DNA of 64,000 nt from Saprospiraceae bacterium (GTDB lineage: Bacteria > Bacteroidota > Bacteroidia > Chitinophagales > Saprospiraceae). Each line of letters opens with the position of its first letter. Position 1 is the first letter of the stretch. The stretch is from the NCBI GenBank assembly GCA_016715245.1, contig JADKAS010000003.1, positions 1 through 64,000 of the forward strand, read 5' to 3'. This document shows, piece by piece, positions 7,628 to 17,972 of the stretch. The notes beneath the pieces were generated by a model. The model saw only the letters and a program-made list of their open reading frames with translations, did not search any database and was not told the origin of the DNA. A program made the position numbers and the translations under genes.

Positions 7628-10513
7628 CTACGGATAAAATTCTACACTTTCAACCCAGTGAACAGCTTTTCGACCTGAAAAATCTACAATTTGATGACGA
7701 CAACTGAATCCGTTGGCTACAATCAGTGTTTCCGGAGAAGTTCCATTTATAGTAGGTATTAAAATGGATTCTGCTATCTTTTTCGAGACATTGTAATGTT
7801 CCGCTTCATAACCAAAAGAGCCCGCCATACCACAACATCCCGAATCCGGTTCAATACAAACGGTATTATCCGTGGAAGAATATATTTTTTTCATTCCGGA
7901 CGTTCCGAAAGATGCCTTTTGATGGCAATGACCATGCAATAAAATATTTTTAGATCTGGAAACAAATTTGCCTTTTATTTCACCTGCCATTAAAGCTTCG
8001 GATAAAAACACATCGATAGCTTTTACATTATTTTTTAATGCATTTGCCAAATGCAAATCATCTATCAGGTCAGGCAAGTCGTCAATGAGGGCTGTGGTAC
8101 AGGAAGGTTCACACACTACAATTTTTAATCCTTGTTTAATATAAGGAATTAATTGTTCTGCTACCCTTGTCCCAGATATTTTGGCTTCCTTCAAAAATCC
8201 GTTTGAGATGGCTGGTCGGTGACAACAACCTACAGAGGCCAAAACAACTTCAAAACCGCAAGCATTAAGCAATTTTACGGCGGCTTTTCCTATTTGAGGT
8301 TCGTGATAGTTGATATAGGTATCTGCGAACAAAACCACCTTTGGTTTATATTCCCCGGGAATATAATTTTTTTGGAACCAAACATCTAATGGTTCTGCCG
8401 CATAAGTGGGTAAAGTTCTCCGCCTATCCGTTTTTAATATTTTTTCAGCAATAACCTTAAAAAGGGTTGTTGATTGTATAAAATTAATAATTGGTGCTTT
8501 CCAACCGGACAATTTGGGAACTATTATAGTATTGTAATAAATGGCCTTTTCCCGTAAAGTAATATTTCCGGAATCGTATTTTTTCTGAAGCACTTCACTT
8601 TTTAGTTTGGCCATGTCAACATTGGAAGGACATTCTGATTTACATGCTTTACAGGAAAGACAAAGGTCAAGGACTTCAAGAACTTTATCATCTGTGAGTG
8701 ACTCAAATCCCATTTGTCCTGAAATTGCCATTCTCAAGGCATTGGCTCTTCCACGTGTACTGTCTTCTTCATTTTCCGTTGCTTTAAAACTCGGGCACAT
8801 GGTGCCACCCGTTTTATTCCTGCATGCACCCACACCGGAACAATTATGCACAAGGGCTTCAAATGAATGATCATGGCGGTAATGGTAGACAAAATTGTTT
8901 TTTTTATCTTTGTAACCCGGACCGTAACGCAGGTTTTTGTCCATCGGAGGTACATCAATAATGATTCCCGGATTCATGATATGGGCGGGATCAAAAATAT
9001 TTTTAACATCTTTCAGGCATTGATAAACTTCTTCTCCGAAATAATCCCTTAACCTGTGACCACGGTTTCTGCCGTCTCCGTGTTCTCCGGACCACGAACC
9101 TTTATACTTTTTGACCAGTAAAAACACTTCGTCAGAAATTTCCTTCATAAGGTCTATATCTTCCTGTCTGGTCATATCAAGAGCAGGCCGAACATGCAAC
9201 ACTCCGACACTGGCGTGAGCGTATAAAATGGTTTCCACACCCTTTTTCTGACAAAGATTGAGAATGTTTTCTATGTATTCTGCCAGATGCTCCAAAGGAA
9301 TGGCCATATCCTCAATAAAAGGAATAGGTTTTCTTCCCTCCGGATCTCCCATAATTAAACCCAGTCCGTTTTTGCGCAATGACCAGGAATCTTCGAGCTC
9401 CCTTGCCGTTCTTAATACAGGAAAAGCATAGGCAGAACTTTGTTTTGAAATCCAATCCACAAAAGATTGAATTTTGTTTTCAAGTTCTTCCTGGGTGAGG
9501 GTGAAAAATTCGACGGACAAAGTTGCTTTTGGTTCTCCGGTTATTAACCTGTGATGCAACTCCCTGGTCATGTTGTTTTTTACGCTTTTTTCGAAAACGT
9601 TGTAATCCAGCATTTCTATGGCTGCAGGATCAAAAGCAATCATTTCTTTAACTTCCCTGATGGCTTTCAGACGATCATCGTAATGCAGTGTTATCGCTGC
9701 TCTGTGTTTTGGTATAGGTTCCAGATTGATGGTAGCTTCCAGTATGATGCCCAGACTTCCCTCCGATCCGGAAAAAAGTTTGGCAAGATTCCAGTTTTCG
9801 CGGTTTACAAATTCATCAAGGGGATATCCCTGGACCCGCCTCAATACTTTTGGGTAAGCTTTTTCTATAGCTTCAGTATGATTAAAAATTATCTCCCGAA
9901 ACTGCTTATATATAAATCCTTCTTTTGTATTTTGGGAAGACAATTTTTCCCATTCTTCCGGATTTTTTTGACTGAGGTTTAGTATGGTGCCATCAGCCAG
10001 TAATATCTTCAAGGCTTTTATATGGTCAATGGTTTTTCCATATTGTATACTCCTTGTGCCTGAAGAATTATTGGCAATCATCCCTCCGATGGTGGCTCTG
10101 CTCGTTGTGGCCGGGTCGGGAGCAAAATGAAGGCCATATTTTACTATTTCAGCATTCAGCTGATCTCTGATTACTCCGGGTTGTACTATTGCTTCCTTAT
10201 TGTCGGGGTTTATTTTTATTATTTTATTAAAATATTTTGTAAAATCGATGACCAAAGCTTCATTCGTGGTTTGACCTGCAAGACTGGTTGCACTTCCTCT
10301 GGGAAGTATAGGAATCTTATATTGATGGGCCAAAGAAACAATAGTTATCAAATCCTCCTGTGAAGAAGGAATAGCAACGGCTACCGGTTTTAACTGATAA
10401 AGAGAGGCATCTGTGGAATATAATGCCAGATCCAGTTCAGAGATTTTAATTTCTGAGGTTTTGATCTTCACCAGTTCGTTCAGAAAGGAAGAGTTTTCCT
10501 TTACCAGCATCAT
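7628..10513 (-). CDS. FAD-linked oxidase fused to (Fe-S)-binding dehydrogenase subunit (GlcD-GlpC type, D-lactate/2-hydroxyacid dehydrogenase-like)
   Basis: In 961 residues the protein joins an N-terminal FAD-binding PCMH domain (PRGSATSLAGQ, then GGMIANNSSGTRS and GSEGSLGI), an FAD-oxidase C-terminal domain with HGDGRNRG, two ferredoxin-like cysteine clusters (CSGVGACRN...MCPS and CLSCKACKSECP) and a C-terminal pair of CCG-type segments (GCCHRP and SGCCGMAGS). This architecture matches YdiJ/Dld-II type enzymes that oxidise D-2-hydroxyacids such as D-lactate or 2-hydroxyglutarate and pass electrons through Fe-S clusters towards the quinone pool. It is the last gene of a minus-strand run, 12 bases after korB, which favours a metabolic link to 2-oxoacids (inference). 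The exact substrate cannot be assigned. Confidence 0.88.
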   Translation of the reverse strand: MMLVKENSSFLNELVKIKTSEIKISELDLALYSTDASLYQLKPVAVAIPSSQEDLITIVSLAHQYKIPILPRGSATSLAGQTTNEALVIDFTKYFNKIIKINPDNKEAIVQPGVIRDQLNAEIVKYGLHFAPDPATTSRATIGGMIANNSSGTRSIQYGKTIDHIKALKILLADGTILNLSQKNPEEWEKLSSQNTKEGFIYKQFREIIFNHTEAIEKAYPKVLRRVQGYPLDEFVNRENWNLAKLFSGSEGSLGIILEATINLEPIPKHRAAITLHYDDRLKAIREVKEMIAFDPAAIEMLDYNVFEKSVKNNMTRELHHRLITGEPKATLSVEFFTLTQEELENKIQSFVDWISKQSSAYAFPVLRTARELEDSWSLRKNGLGLIMGDPEGRKPIPFIEDMAIPLEHLAEYIENILNLCQKKGVETILYAHASVGVLHVRPALDMTRQEDIDLMKEISDEVFLLVKKYKGSWSGEHGDGRNRGHRLRDYFGEEVYQCLKDVKNIFDPAHIMNPGIIIDVPPMDKNLRYGPGYKDKKNNFVYHYRHDHSFEALVHNCSGVGACRNKTGGTMCPSFKATENEEDSTRGRANALRMAISGQMGFESLTDDKVLEVLDLCLSCKACKSECPSNVDMAKLKSEVLQKKYDSGNITLREKAIYYNTIIVPKLSGWKAPIINFIQSTTLFKVIAEKILKTDRRRTLPTYAAEPLDVWFQKNYIPGEYKPKVVLFADTYINYHEPQIGKAAVKLLNACGFEVVLASVGCCHRPAISNGFLKEAKISGTRVAEQLIPYIKQGLKIVVCEPSCTTALIDDLPDLIDDLHLANALKNNVKAIDVFLSEALMAGEIKGKFVSRSKNILLHGHCHQKASFGTSGMKKIYSSTDNTVCIEPDSGCCGMAGSFGYEAEHYNVSKKIAESILIPTINGTSPETLIVANGFSCRHQIVDFSGRKAVHWVESVEFYP

Positions 10514-10525
10514 TTATAATTTTAA

Positions 10526-11578
10526 TTATCTATGGCTGGCATTAATTTTACTGAGAATTTCATTTCCCGGGTTCAACTCTTTTTCTGTAAGTTGATTGAG
10601 AGGTGTGTCTGTTGTATTCAGCATCTCATGTAATTCCTTACTTTCTTTATCAAAGTATAACAACCCGGTTAAAATTTCAAATTTGTCCTTTGCTGTTATT
10701 AAGGCTGATAATACAGATAATTTGTCCTCCGGATTCCATTTTGGAGATAATTTGTGAAATTGCATTACTGAACCGTCATGCATTTCAATCGGAGTCACTA
10801 CAGAATGTTCGTATGATGCCGAAATCTCTTCTTTTACAGGTACAAAATCAAGAGAAGAAACGGCTTCATTGTGCTCACGAACGTAGTCGTAGGATTTCGT
10901 CGAACCCTGGTTATTATTAAAAGTCACACAAGGGGAAACCACATTAATAAAAGAAAAACCTGAATGTGCCAATGCACCTTTGATAAGTGGAATCAGCTGA
11001 TGTTTGTCTCCACTGAAACTTTGAGCCACATAGGTTGCACCCAGCTGGATGGCAAGAGCACAAAGATCTATACCTTCAAAGGTATTCATATGACCTGATT
11101 TGGATACAGAACCATAATCCGCTGTAGCAGAATCCTGACCTTTGGTGAGACCGTAACAACCATTGTTCATGACAATATAGGTCATGTTCAGATTTCTCCT
11201 TACTGCATGAATAAACTGTCCCATCCCAATGGAAGCCGTATCACCGTCACCCGAAACCCCGAGATAAGTTAATGACCTGTTGGCAAGGTTTGCGCCTGTG
11301 GTTACAGAAGGCATTCTTCCGTGGACGGAATTGAATCCATGAGAATTACTTAAATAGTATGCGGGTGTTTTTGATGAACAGCCAATACCGGAAAGTTTGG
11401 CAACTTTGTGGGGTTCAATATTCATTTCAAAACAGGCATCTACGATGGCAGCACTAATGGAATCATGACCACAGCCGGCACAAAGTGTCGATAGCGAACC
11501 TTCATAATATTTTCTTGTATAACCTGCCTCGTTTTTTGGCAATCGCGGATGAGCAAACTTGGGTTTGTTAAATGACAT
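10526..11578 (-). CDS. korB: 2-oxoacid:ferredoxin oxidoreductase, beta subunit (2-oxoglutarate type)
   Basis: The 350-residue protein carries the thiamine diphosphate-binding GDGDTASIGMGQ with a downstream NNGCYGLTKGQ, and the Fe-S cysteines LCAGCGHD and GIGCSSKTP. These define the beta subunit of the pyruvate/2-oxoglutarate ferredoxin oxidoreductase family. Together with the adjacent alpha subunit it forms the core enzyme that decarboxylates a 2-oxoacid with CoA and reduces ferredoxin, or the reverse. It starts 11 bases after the alpha gene, so co-translation is likely. The alpha/beta arrangement without separate gamma and delta genes is the KorAB pattern. 2-Oxoglutarate as substrate is inferred from that pattern. 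Confidence 0.9.
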   Translation of the reverse strand: MSFNKPKFAHPRLPKNEAGYTRKYYEGSLSTLCAGCGHDSISAAIVDACFEMNIEPHKVAKLSGIGCSSKTPAYYLSNSHGFNSVHGRMPSVTTGANLANRSLTYLGVSGDGDTASIGMGQFIHAVRRNLNMTYIVMNNGCYGLTKGQDSATADYGSVSKSGHMNTFEGIDLCALAIQLGATYVAQSFSGDKHQLIPLIKGALAHSGFSFINVVSPCVTFNNNQGSTKSYDYVREHNEAVSSLDFVPVKEEISASYEHSVVTPIEMHDGSVMQFHKLSPKWNPEDKLSVLSALITAKDKFEILTGLLYFDKESKELHEMLNTTDTPLNQLTEKELNPGNEILSKINASHR

Positions 11579-11589
11579 GATGTATGATT

Positions 11590-13395
11590 CTAATTTGTGG
11601 GTAAAAAAACATGTTTGTGCACCTGAGAAATAATACTTTCTGCTGTAATTGGAGTACCATCATAATGGACAACAGAAATCAATTTATGCGGATCAATATT
11701 TAATTCATTAATAAGCAATGACCTCATCTGACCGAATTTATTTTGTTCCACCACGTAAACCTCTTTGTGGGATTGTATAAAATGATCTACTTCAGATGAA
11801 AAAGGGAAAGATTTTATTCTGATGCCGTCTATTGAAAAACCGTCATTTCTCAAAGTATCTATAGCTTCCAAAGCGGAATCCGTTGTGGTTCCAAAAAACA
11901 AAAGTGCTTTGTCTGAAGTGTCGGAAGTTTGAAATAATTCTGGTCCTGGAATAATTTTTTTTGCGGTTTCAAATTTAACAGCAATCCTGTCAACAATTCT
12001 TTTATAGGTATCAGAATCTTCAGAATATCGCGCATATTCATCATGAGATGATCCCCTTGTAAAATATGAACCCTTGGTCGGATGTGTTCCCGGAATAGTC
12101 CGATATGGAACCCCGTCTCCATCCACATCAAGATATCTTCCCCAGTTTGTCATGGTATTGAGCTGTTCGCTGGATAATACTTTTCCTCTTTTAAATTTCC
12201 GGTTGTCATCCCATATAAAAGGATCCGTTACATGATCATTCATACCCAAATCAAGATCGGACATCACAATGACCGGTGTTTGTAACATTTCCGTATAATC
12301 GAAAGCATCCGCCATCATATGAAAACACTCATTCGGGGTAGAGGGGAATAACATGACGTGTTTAGTATCGCCATGAGAAGCATATGCACAGGTGGTTAAG
12401 TCTGATTGCTGCGTTCTTGTAGGCATACCTGTAGAAGGACCACCTCTTTGTACATCTACCAGTACCAAAGGAATTTCCGAATAAAAAGCAAGCCCCAGAA
12501 ATTCATTCATGAGAGAGATACCTGCGCCGCTTGTTGCCGTAAATGACCGTGCGCCATTCCAGTTGGCACCTATAGCCATTCCAATGGCTGCCAGTTCATC
12601 TTCTGCCTGAACTACAGAATAATTGTTTTTCCCTGTGACTGGGTCTAAGCGCATTTTTTGTGCGTACTTTTCAAAAGAACTCACCAACGAAGTTGAAGGA
12701 GTTATAGGATACCAGGACACGACTGTAGCACCGCCATACACTGCACCCAAAGCAGCAGCAGCATTGCCGTCAATCATGATTTTATTTTTGGTTAAATCTC
12801 TTTTTTCCACGTAAAATTCCAAAGGGTATGAAAAATGAGACTCAACATAATCACTTCCCAATTTGAGTGCTTTCATATTAGGAATTATTAATTTTTCCTT
12901 TCCTTTGAATTGCTCAGCAAAAAGACCTTCAATGGTAGTTAAATCAAGGTTTAATAGCTTTGCCAGAGCTCCCACATAGACTATGTTCTTGAATAATTGT
13001 TTTTGCCTGGGGTCAGTGAAAGCTTCATTACATAATTCCATTAAAGGAATGCCAATAAAATGAATATCTTCCCGCAGAAATTCTTCATGAAGTTTTTTAG
13101 TACTGTCATAAAGAAAATATCCCCCTGATTTAACGGAAGCTATGTCCGATTTAAAACTTTGCGGATTGACAGAAACCATAAGGTCAATTCCTTCTTTTCT
13201 TCCGAGGTAACCTTTTTCACTTACCCTGACTTCGTACCAGGTTGGTAACCCTTGAATATTGGAAGGGAAAATATTTTTTGCAGAAACGGGCACACCCATT
13301 CTGAATATAGCTTTTGCAAATAAAAAATTGGCACTGGCTGAACCTGTACCATTAACATTGGCAAATTTTACAACAAAATCATTTACTCCGTGCAT
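11590..13395 (-). CDS. korA: 2-oxoacid:ferredoxin oxidoreductase, alpha subunit with fused gamma domain
   Basis: In 601 residues, the first 190 or so are a gamma-type domain (NVNGTGSASANFLFAKAIFRMG) and the rest is an alpha/pyrimidine-binding domain (GAVYGGATVVSWYPITPST, AEDELAAIGMAIGA, TATSGAGISLMNE, VDVQRGGPSTGMPTRTQQSD). The gamma-alpha fusion is usual for KorA in Bacteroidota and Actinobacteria. It partners KorB immediately downstream and probably exchanges electrons with the ferredoxin-containing flavoprotein encoded just upstream. I see no frameshift. The start at 13395 is 92 bases after the upstream gene. Confidence 0.9.
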   Translation of the reverse strand: MHGVNDFVVKFANVNGTGSASANFLFAKAIFRMGVPVSAKNIFPSNIQGLPTWYEVRVSEKGYLGRKEGIDLMVSVNPQSFKSDIASVKSGGYFLYDSTKKLHEEFLREDIHFIGIPLMELCNEAFTDPRQKQLFKNIVYVGALAKLLNLDLTTIEGLFAEQFKGKEKLIIPNMKALKLGSDYVESHFSYPLEFYVEKRDLTKNKIMIDGNAAAALGAVYGGATVVSWYPITPSTSLVSSFEKYAQKMRLDPVTGKNNYSVVQAEDELAAIGMAIGANWNGARSFTATSGAGISLMNEFLGLAFYSEIPLVLVDVQRGGPSTGMPTRTQQSDLTTCAYASHGDTKHVMLFPSTPNECFHMMADAFDYTEMLQTPVIVMSDLDLGMNDHVTDPFIWDDNRKFKRGKVLSSEQLNTMTNWGRYLDVDGDGVPYRTIPGTHPTKGSYFTRGSSHDEYARYSEDSDTYKRIVDRIAVKFETAKKIIPGPELFQTSDTSDKALLFFGTTTDSALEAIDTLRNDGFSIDGIRIKSFPFSSEVDHFIQSHKEVYVVEQNKFGQMRSLLINELNIDPHKLISVVHYDGTPITAESIISQVHKHVFLPTN

Positions 13396-13487
13396 GTATT
13401 AAATTTGTTTTTTTATATCTTTTAATAATGAAAATATTTTATAATAAATTCATTGTTTTTAAATGTAAAGTATTGTTTTAATGGTAA

Positions 13488-15271
13488 TTATACAAAGGAT
13501 AATGAACCGGCCTTTGCCGTATTATAGGTAAATTGTTTCATATCCCAGGCTGAAGTCGGGCATCTTTCGGCACACAAACCACAGTGAAGGCACATATCCT
13601 CATCTTTCACCATTACTCTGCCTGTTTTAAGGGAATCTGACACCAGAATATCCTGCGTATTATTAATAGCCGGAACCAAAAGTTTCATTCTCAAATCATT
13701 TTCATCATCTTCGTTTTGAGTGAAAGTAATACAATTGGTGGGGCAAATGTCCATGCAGGCATCACATTCAATACAATTAATTTCCGTAAAGACAGTCTGA
13801 ACATCACAATTAAGGCAACGTTGAGCTTCTTTAAAGGCTGTTTTCAAATCAAATCCCAGCTCAACTTCTTTTTTGCGGTCCCTTAATGTAATAGATTTAT
13901 CTGCCTGAGGGACAATGTATCTCTGATCCACAGTAACATCGTTGTCATATGACCACTCATGAATCCCCATTTTTGTACTGAACAATTTAACATTCGGTGC
14001 AGGTCTGTCATTGACATCCTGACCATTACAATACAAATCTATGGAAACAGCTGCCTGATGACCCTGAGCTACTGCCGTAATGACATTTTTAGGACCTAAT
14101 GCTGCATCCCCTCCAAAAAACACACCGGGACGTGTACTGGCAAAAGAAGTTGAATTAATAACAGGCATATCCCATTTGTCGAACTCTACTCCCAGATCTC
14201 TTTCAATCCATTCAAATTTATTTTCCTGACCAACAGCGATAATCACATCGTCTGCGGGAATAAAAACCTCTGCTTCACCTGTAGGTACCAACTTTCGTTT
14301 TCCGTCTTTATACACAGCCTGTACTTTTTCAAACATCATACCCTGCAGGCGGCCATTTTCAACTACAAATGATTTGGGTACGTGATTATCCAGAATAGGA
14401 ATATCCTCATGCATAGCATCTTCTTTTTCCCATGGAGATGCTTTCATTTCTGAAAAAGGGCTTCGGACAACTACTTTTACATCTTCTCCCCCCAAACGTC
14501 TTGAAGTCCGGCAACAATCCATAGCGGTATTACCCCCACCCAGAACAATAACTCTTTTTCCAATGGAACTTGTGTGTTCAAAAGCCACACTGGCGAGCCA
14601 TTCTATGCCAATATGAATATTTGAACCTCCTTCGTTTCTGCCCGGAATTTCAAGATTTTTACCCTTAGGAGCGCCTGTGCCGACAAAAACGGCATCATAA
14701 CCCTGGTCAAGTACCGAGGCAAGACTCTTAACGTATGTATTAAAATGGGTGACGATATCCATGTCAAGTACATAATTAACTTCCTGATCGAGTACTTCAG
14801 CCGGAAGCCTGAAAGCAGGTATCTGGCTTCTCATCATTCCGCCACCTTTGTTATGATTGTCATACAAATGAATTTCATAGCCCAAAGGAGCCAGATCGCG
14901 AGCAACTGTCAAAGAAGCTGGTCCGCCTCCTATGAGCGCAATTTTTTTCCCGTTTTTAATTTTGGGAATATCAGGTAGTAAATGTGTAATATCATCTTTA
15001 AAGTCAGCGGCAACCCGTTTTAAGCGGCAAATAGCTACCGGCTCTTCTTCTACTCTGCCTCTGCGACATGCCGGTTCGCATGGACGGTCACATGTTCTTC
15101 CCAATACGCCCGGAAAACATTTGATTCCCAATTTATCATATACGCTTCTGTATATTTGCCGGCAGCAATCAGGCGAATGTATTCAGGTACCGGAGTATGT
15201 GCCGGACATGCGTATTGACAGTCGACAACTTTGTGAAAATATTCAGGGTTGTGGTAGTCGGTAGGTAACAT
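13488..15271 (-). CDS. GltD-like NAD(P)H flavoprotein with C-terminal 2[4Fe-4S] ferredoxin domain; one frameshift
   Basis: Corrected length is about 594 residues. The N-terminal Fer4_20 segment has CQYACPAH and CDRPCEPACRRG, followed by a glutamate-synthase-beta-like fold with two nucleotide-binding loops (IGGGPASLTVARDL and VLGGGNTAMDCCR) and the FGGDAALG flavin motif. The C-terminus adds CIECDACMDICPTNC and CLHCGLCAERCPTS. The frame breaks at the A4 run 15114-15117, where one more base restores WESNVFPGVLGRTC; the separate pieces are 15050-15271 and 13488-15131. No large glutamate synthase subunit is nearby, whereas korAB follows directly. It is therefore more likely an electron-transfer partner linking NAD(P)H and ferredoxin for KorAB than true GltD. 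The indel may be a sequence error. Confidence 0.8.
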
Positions 15272-15566
15272 ATATTAGGTATAAATACAAAAACTGTTAA
15301 AAAATATTACAATCAGGAGGTAAATTTATTACTTTTTAAAAATTTATTCTTTTTTAATGCTTTAAAAATAATGTGAAATCTTACTTAAAGTATTATTTAT
15401 ATAAAATCTAAAGAAAAGATGAATTTAATTTTATGCAAAAAGCTGTTCAACAATAATATTGGTCAAGTGTCCGTGTTAAACAAAAACTAAAATTTTAAAC
15501 AAATAAAAAAATTCAATCAGTAATCATGAAATTTAGCCTTTTTATATCTGAAATCAGTTTACAAAT
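15272..15566. other. Divergent intergenic region
   Basis: These 295 AT-rich bases separate the minus-strand redox operon from the plus-strand barrel gene. They must hold promoters in both directions, but I find no clear TTG/TAnnTTTG pair and no strong hairpin. Confidence 0.4.
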
Positions 15567-17960
15567 ATGATTTTAAAATTTTTTCCGCATTTGTTTTTTT
15601 TCTTTTTTTCTGTGATTTTTGGCATTAAATCTTATAGTCAGCAGGTTGAAATAAAAGTTGAAGATGGTAAAAAAAATGTATTGGCTGCTGCTGAAATAGC
15701 TGTCAAACCTGTCGGAGATTCAATAGTATCTTATTATTTTACAGATTACGACGGCAAGGCTAAAATAAATGAAATATCCAGCGGATTATATTTTGTCACC
15801 ATCACATATCTGGGATATGAATCATTTACTGATTCCATAGATATTAAAAGCGGTCAAAACAATTTTTCGTTTCAATTGAGTGAAGCAATGAATTTAATTG
15901 AAGAAGTAAAAATTGTTGGAAAAAGGCCACTTTTGCGGCAAGACGGCGACAAAATGATAGTTGATCCGGAACCTTTGGTAGCTTTTTCTACCAATACTTT
16001 GGAAGTTTTGGAAGCGACCCCCGGACTGATAGTTGACCCGGATAACGGAATTTTCCTTAACAATGCCTCTCCGGCAACCATATTTATTAATGGCAGAGAA
16101 CAGCGCCTTGGGTCACAGGATTTAATTAATATTTTAAGGAGTTTACCTCCCGGCAATATTAAACAAATAGAAATTATCCGGAGTCCGTCTTCAAAATTTA
16201 ATGCTTCATCCACAGGAGGCATCATCAATATTGTTTTGAAAAAAGGTATTAAACTGGGAAGGTATGGTAGTGTAAATGCCGGTTTCAATCAGGGTAAAGA
16301 GGGTAATCTGTTTACAGGTTTTGTATTAAATGATACGGGAAGTAAAAGCGGGTACAGTGTTCAGGCAAATTACAACAAAGACGGAGCTTTTGAAGAGTTA
16401 AATTCATTCAGAAGAATCGATGATATTTCATTGTTAACCCAAAATGTAAATACTACCAGAAATAATCACTACGGATCATTGAGTTTAGGCTATGACGCCG
16501 AATGGAAAAACAATCTGACATTTTCATATTTCGGGACATTTTCTGCAAATAACAACAACAGTCTCTCAAAACAGAATAATGAAACCATACGTGAAGCCAT
16601 TCCTGAATTTTTTGTTGAAAATGTGATAAAAAATGACAATCCTTTTTACTCTCACCGACACGACTTCGGACTTATAAAAAAACTGGATACAGTAGGCTCT
16701 GATATTGACGCTAAATTGAACATCGGGCAGTCATTTTTCAGAGGAAAACAGGATTATATTTATAATTTTTCAATTCCCGTATCAGAAAAAATTTCAGGAA
16801 ATGGCGATTTTAACAATAACAGAAATTTTTTTGAACTTCAGGTTGATGTTACCAAAGTCTGGAAAAAAATAGGCAAACTTGAAACTGGTATTAAATCCGA
16901 TTTACAACAATTTGACAGCAAAGTCAATTATTTTCTGAAATATAATGGCAATACGATTTCAGATTCATCACGCAATAACAGTTATTCATACAGGGACAAT
17001 ATAAACGCGGGCTATCTTCAATTATCAAAAGATGTATTTTGGGGCATAACTGTCAAATCAGGGGTAAGAATGGAAAATACCAATATGAAAGGAAATCAAA
17101 CGGTTCCCGGAGACACATCCTTTACCATTCAGAGATTTGATTGGTTCCCTTACATGTTTATAAGCCGCGATATAATAAAAATTGCAGGATATCCTTTGAA
17201 AGGGTTTTTGATATACAGAAAATCATTAAACAGACCTTCTTACCAGAATCTGAATCCCGGAATCCGTATTCTTGACCCATTCAATTATTCTTCAGGTAAT
17301 CCGGCCTTGACACCGCAGTTTACCGACAATTACGAATTTAACATCAGTTTTGATGAAAATCCCATTTTTGCCATTGGCAGAAACAATACAAAAGGAATTA
17401 TTTCCAATGTACTTTACCGGGACCCTGAAAATGAAGCATTGACATTAAATACTTACGATAATATAGGTAAAAGTAAAGAGACATATTTCAGGCTCGTAGG
17501 CGCCATCCCTCCCGGAGGTAAATATTTTTTTGTCGTCGGTAGTCAGTATAATCATACAGTCTATGAAGGTCTTTATAATGGATTACCGGTTTCGTTCAGC
17601 AGGGGAAGCTGGAGGTTTTTTACATTTCATTCTCTTAAACTGACTAAAAATACAAGAATTATGATGAATGGTTTTCTACTTGTGAACGGACAACAAAATC
17701 TGACCGAATTAAAAAATTTCGGTCAACTCAATTTCACAATAAATCAGACTTTTTTGGACAACAAATTGAATATCACCGTTTTTGTAAGAGATGTTTTGAG
17801 AACCATGGAAAATAAATTTTTGCTTGACCAGGCCGGGATAGTTTTTGAAGGAGAAAGATACAATGACAATCAAAGAGTGGGAATGTCTGTTCGCTACAGT
17901 TTTGGTTTGTCTACCAAAAAGCAAAACAAAAAAGGAATGTTCGATGATTTAAGTGAGTAA
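15567..17960 (+). CDS. TonB-dependent-receptor-like outer membrane beta-barrel protein
   Basis: This 797-residue protein has a signal peptide (hydrophobic Phe-rich stretch ending KSYSQ), a carboxypeptidase-regulatory-like domain (AAAEIAVKPVGDS, FTDYDGKAKINEISSGLYFVTITY), a plug-like region (LEVLEATPGLIVDPDNGIFLN, ATIFINGREQRL, TGGIINIVLKKG) and a barrel ending VRYSFGL. It is the same general family as the 3696 gene but clearly diverged. No TonB box or SusD partner is obvious. A role in outer-membrane transport or assembly is inferred only from the fold. It is convergent with the GSCFA gene, 12 bases away. Confidence 0.82.
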   Translation: MILKFFPHLFFFFFSVIFGIKSYSQQVEIKVEDGKKNVLAAAEIAVKPVGDSIVSYYFTDYDGKAKINEISSGLYFVTITYLGYESFTDSIDIKSGQNNFSFQLSEAMNLIEEVKIVGKRPLLRQDGDKMIVDPEPLVAFSTNTLEVLEATPGLIVDPDNGIFLNNASPATIFINGREQRLGSQDLINILRSLPPGNIKQIEIIRSPSSKFNASSTGGIINIVLKKGIKLGRYGSVNAGFNQGKEGNLFTGFVLNDTGSKSGYSVQANYNKDGAFEELNSFRRIDDISLLTQNVNTTRNNHYGSLSLGYDAEWKNNLTFSYFGTFSANNNNSLSKQNNETIREAIPEFFVENVIKNDNPFYSHRHDFGLIKKLDTVGSDIDAKLNIGQSFFRGKQDYIYNFSIPVSEKISGNGDFNNNRNFFELQVDVTKVWKKIGKLETGIKSDLQQFDSKVNYFLKYNGNTISDSSRNNSYSYRDNINAGYLQLSKDVFWGITVKSGVRMENTNMKGNQTVPGDTSFTIQRFDWFPYMFISRDIIKIAGYPLKGFLIYRKSLNRPSYQNLNPGIRILDPFNYSSGNPALTPQFTDNYEFNISFDENPIFAIGRNNTKGIISNVLYRDPENEALTLNTYDNIGKSKETYFRLVGAIPPGGKYFFVVGSQYNHTVYEGLYNGLPVSFSRGSWRFFTFHSLKLTKNTRIMMNGFLLVNGQQNLTELKNFGQLNFTINQTFLDNKLNITVFVRDVLRTMENKFLLDQAGIVFEGERYNDNQRVGMSVRYSFGLSTKKQNKKGMFDDLSE

Positions 17961-17972
17961 TTCACGGAGTCG

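Noticed and set aside
13488..15271. Glutamate synthase small subunit (gltD)
   Set aside because: No large subunit is present; korAB follows directly and the C-terminus has two extra ferredoxin clusters, so a Kor-linked electron-transfer role fits better.
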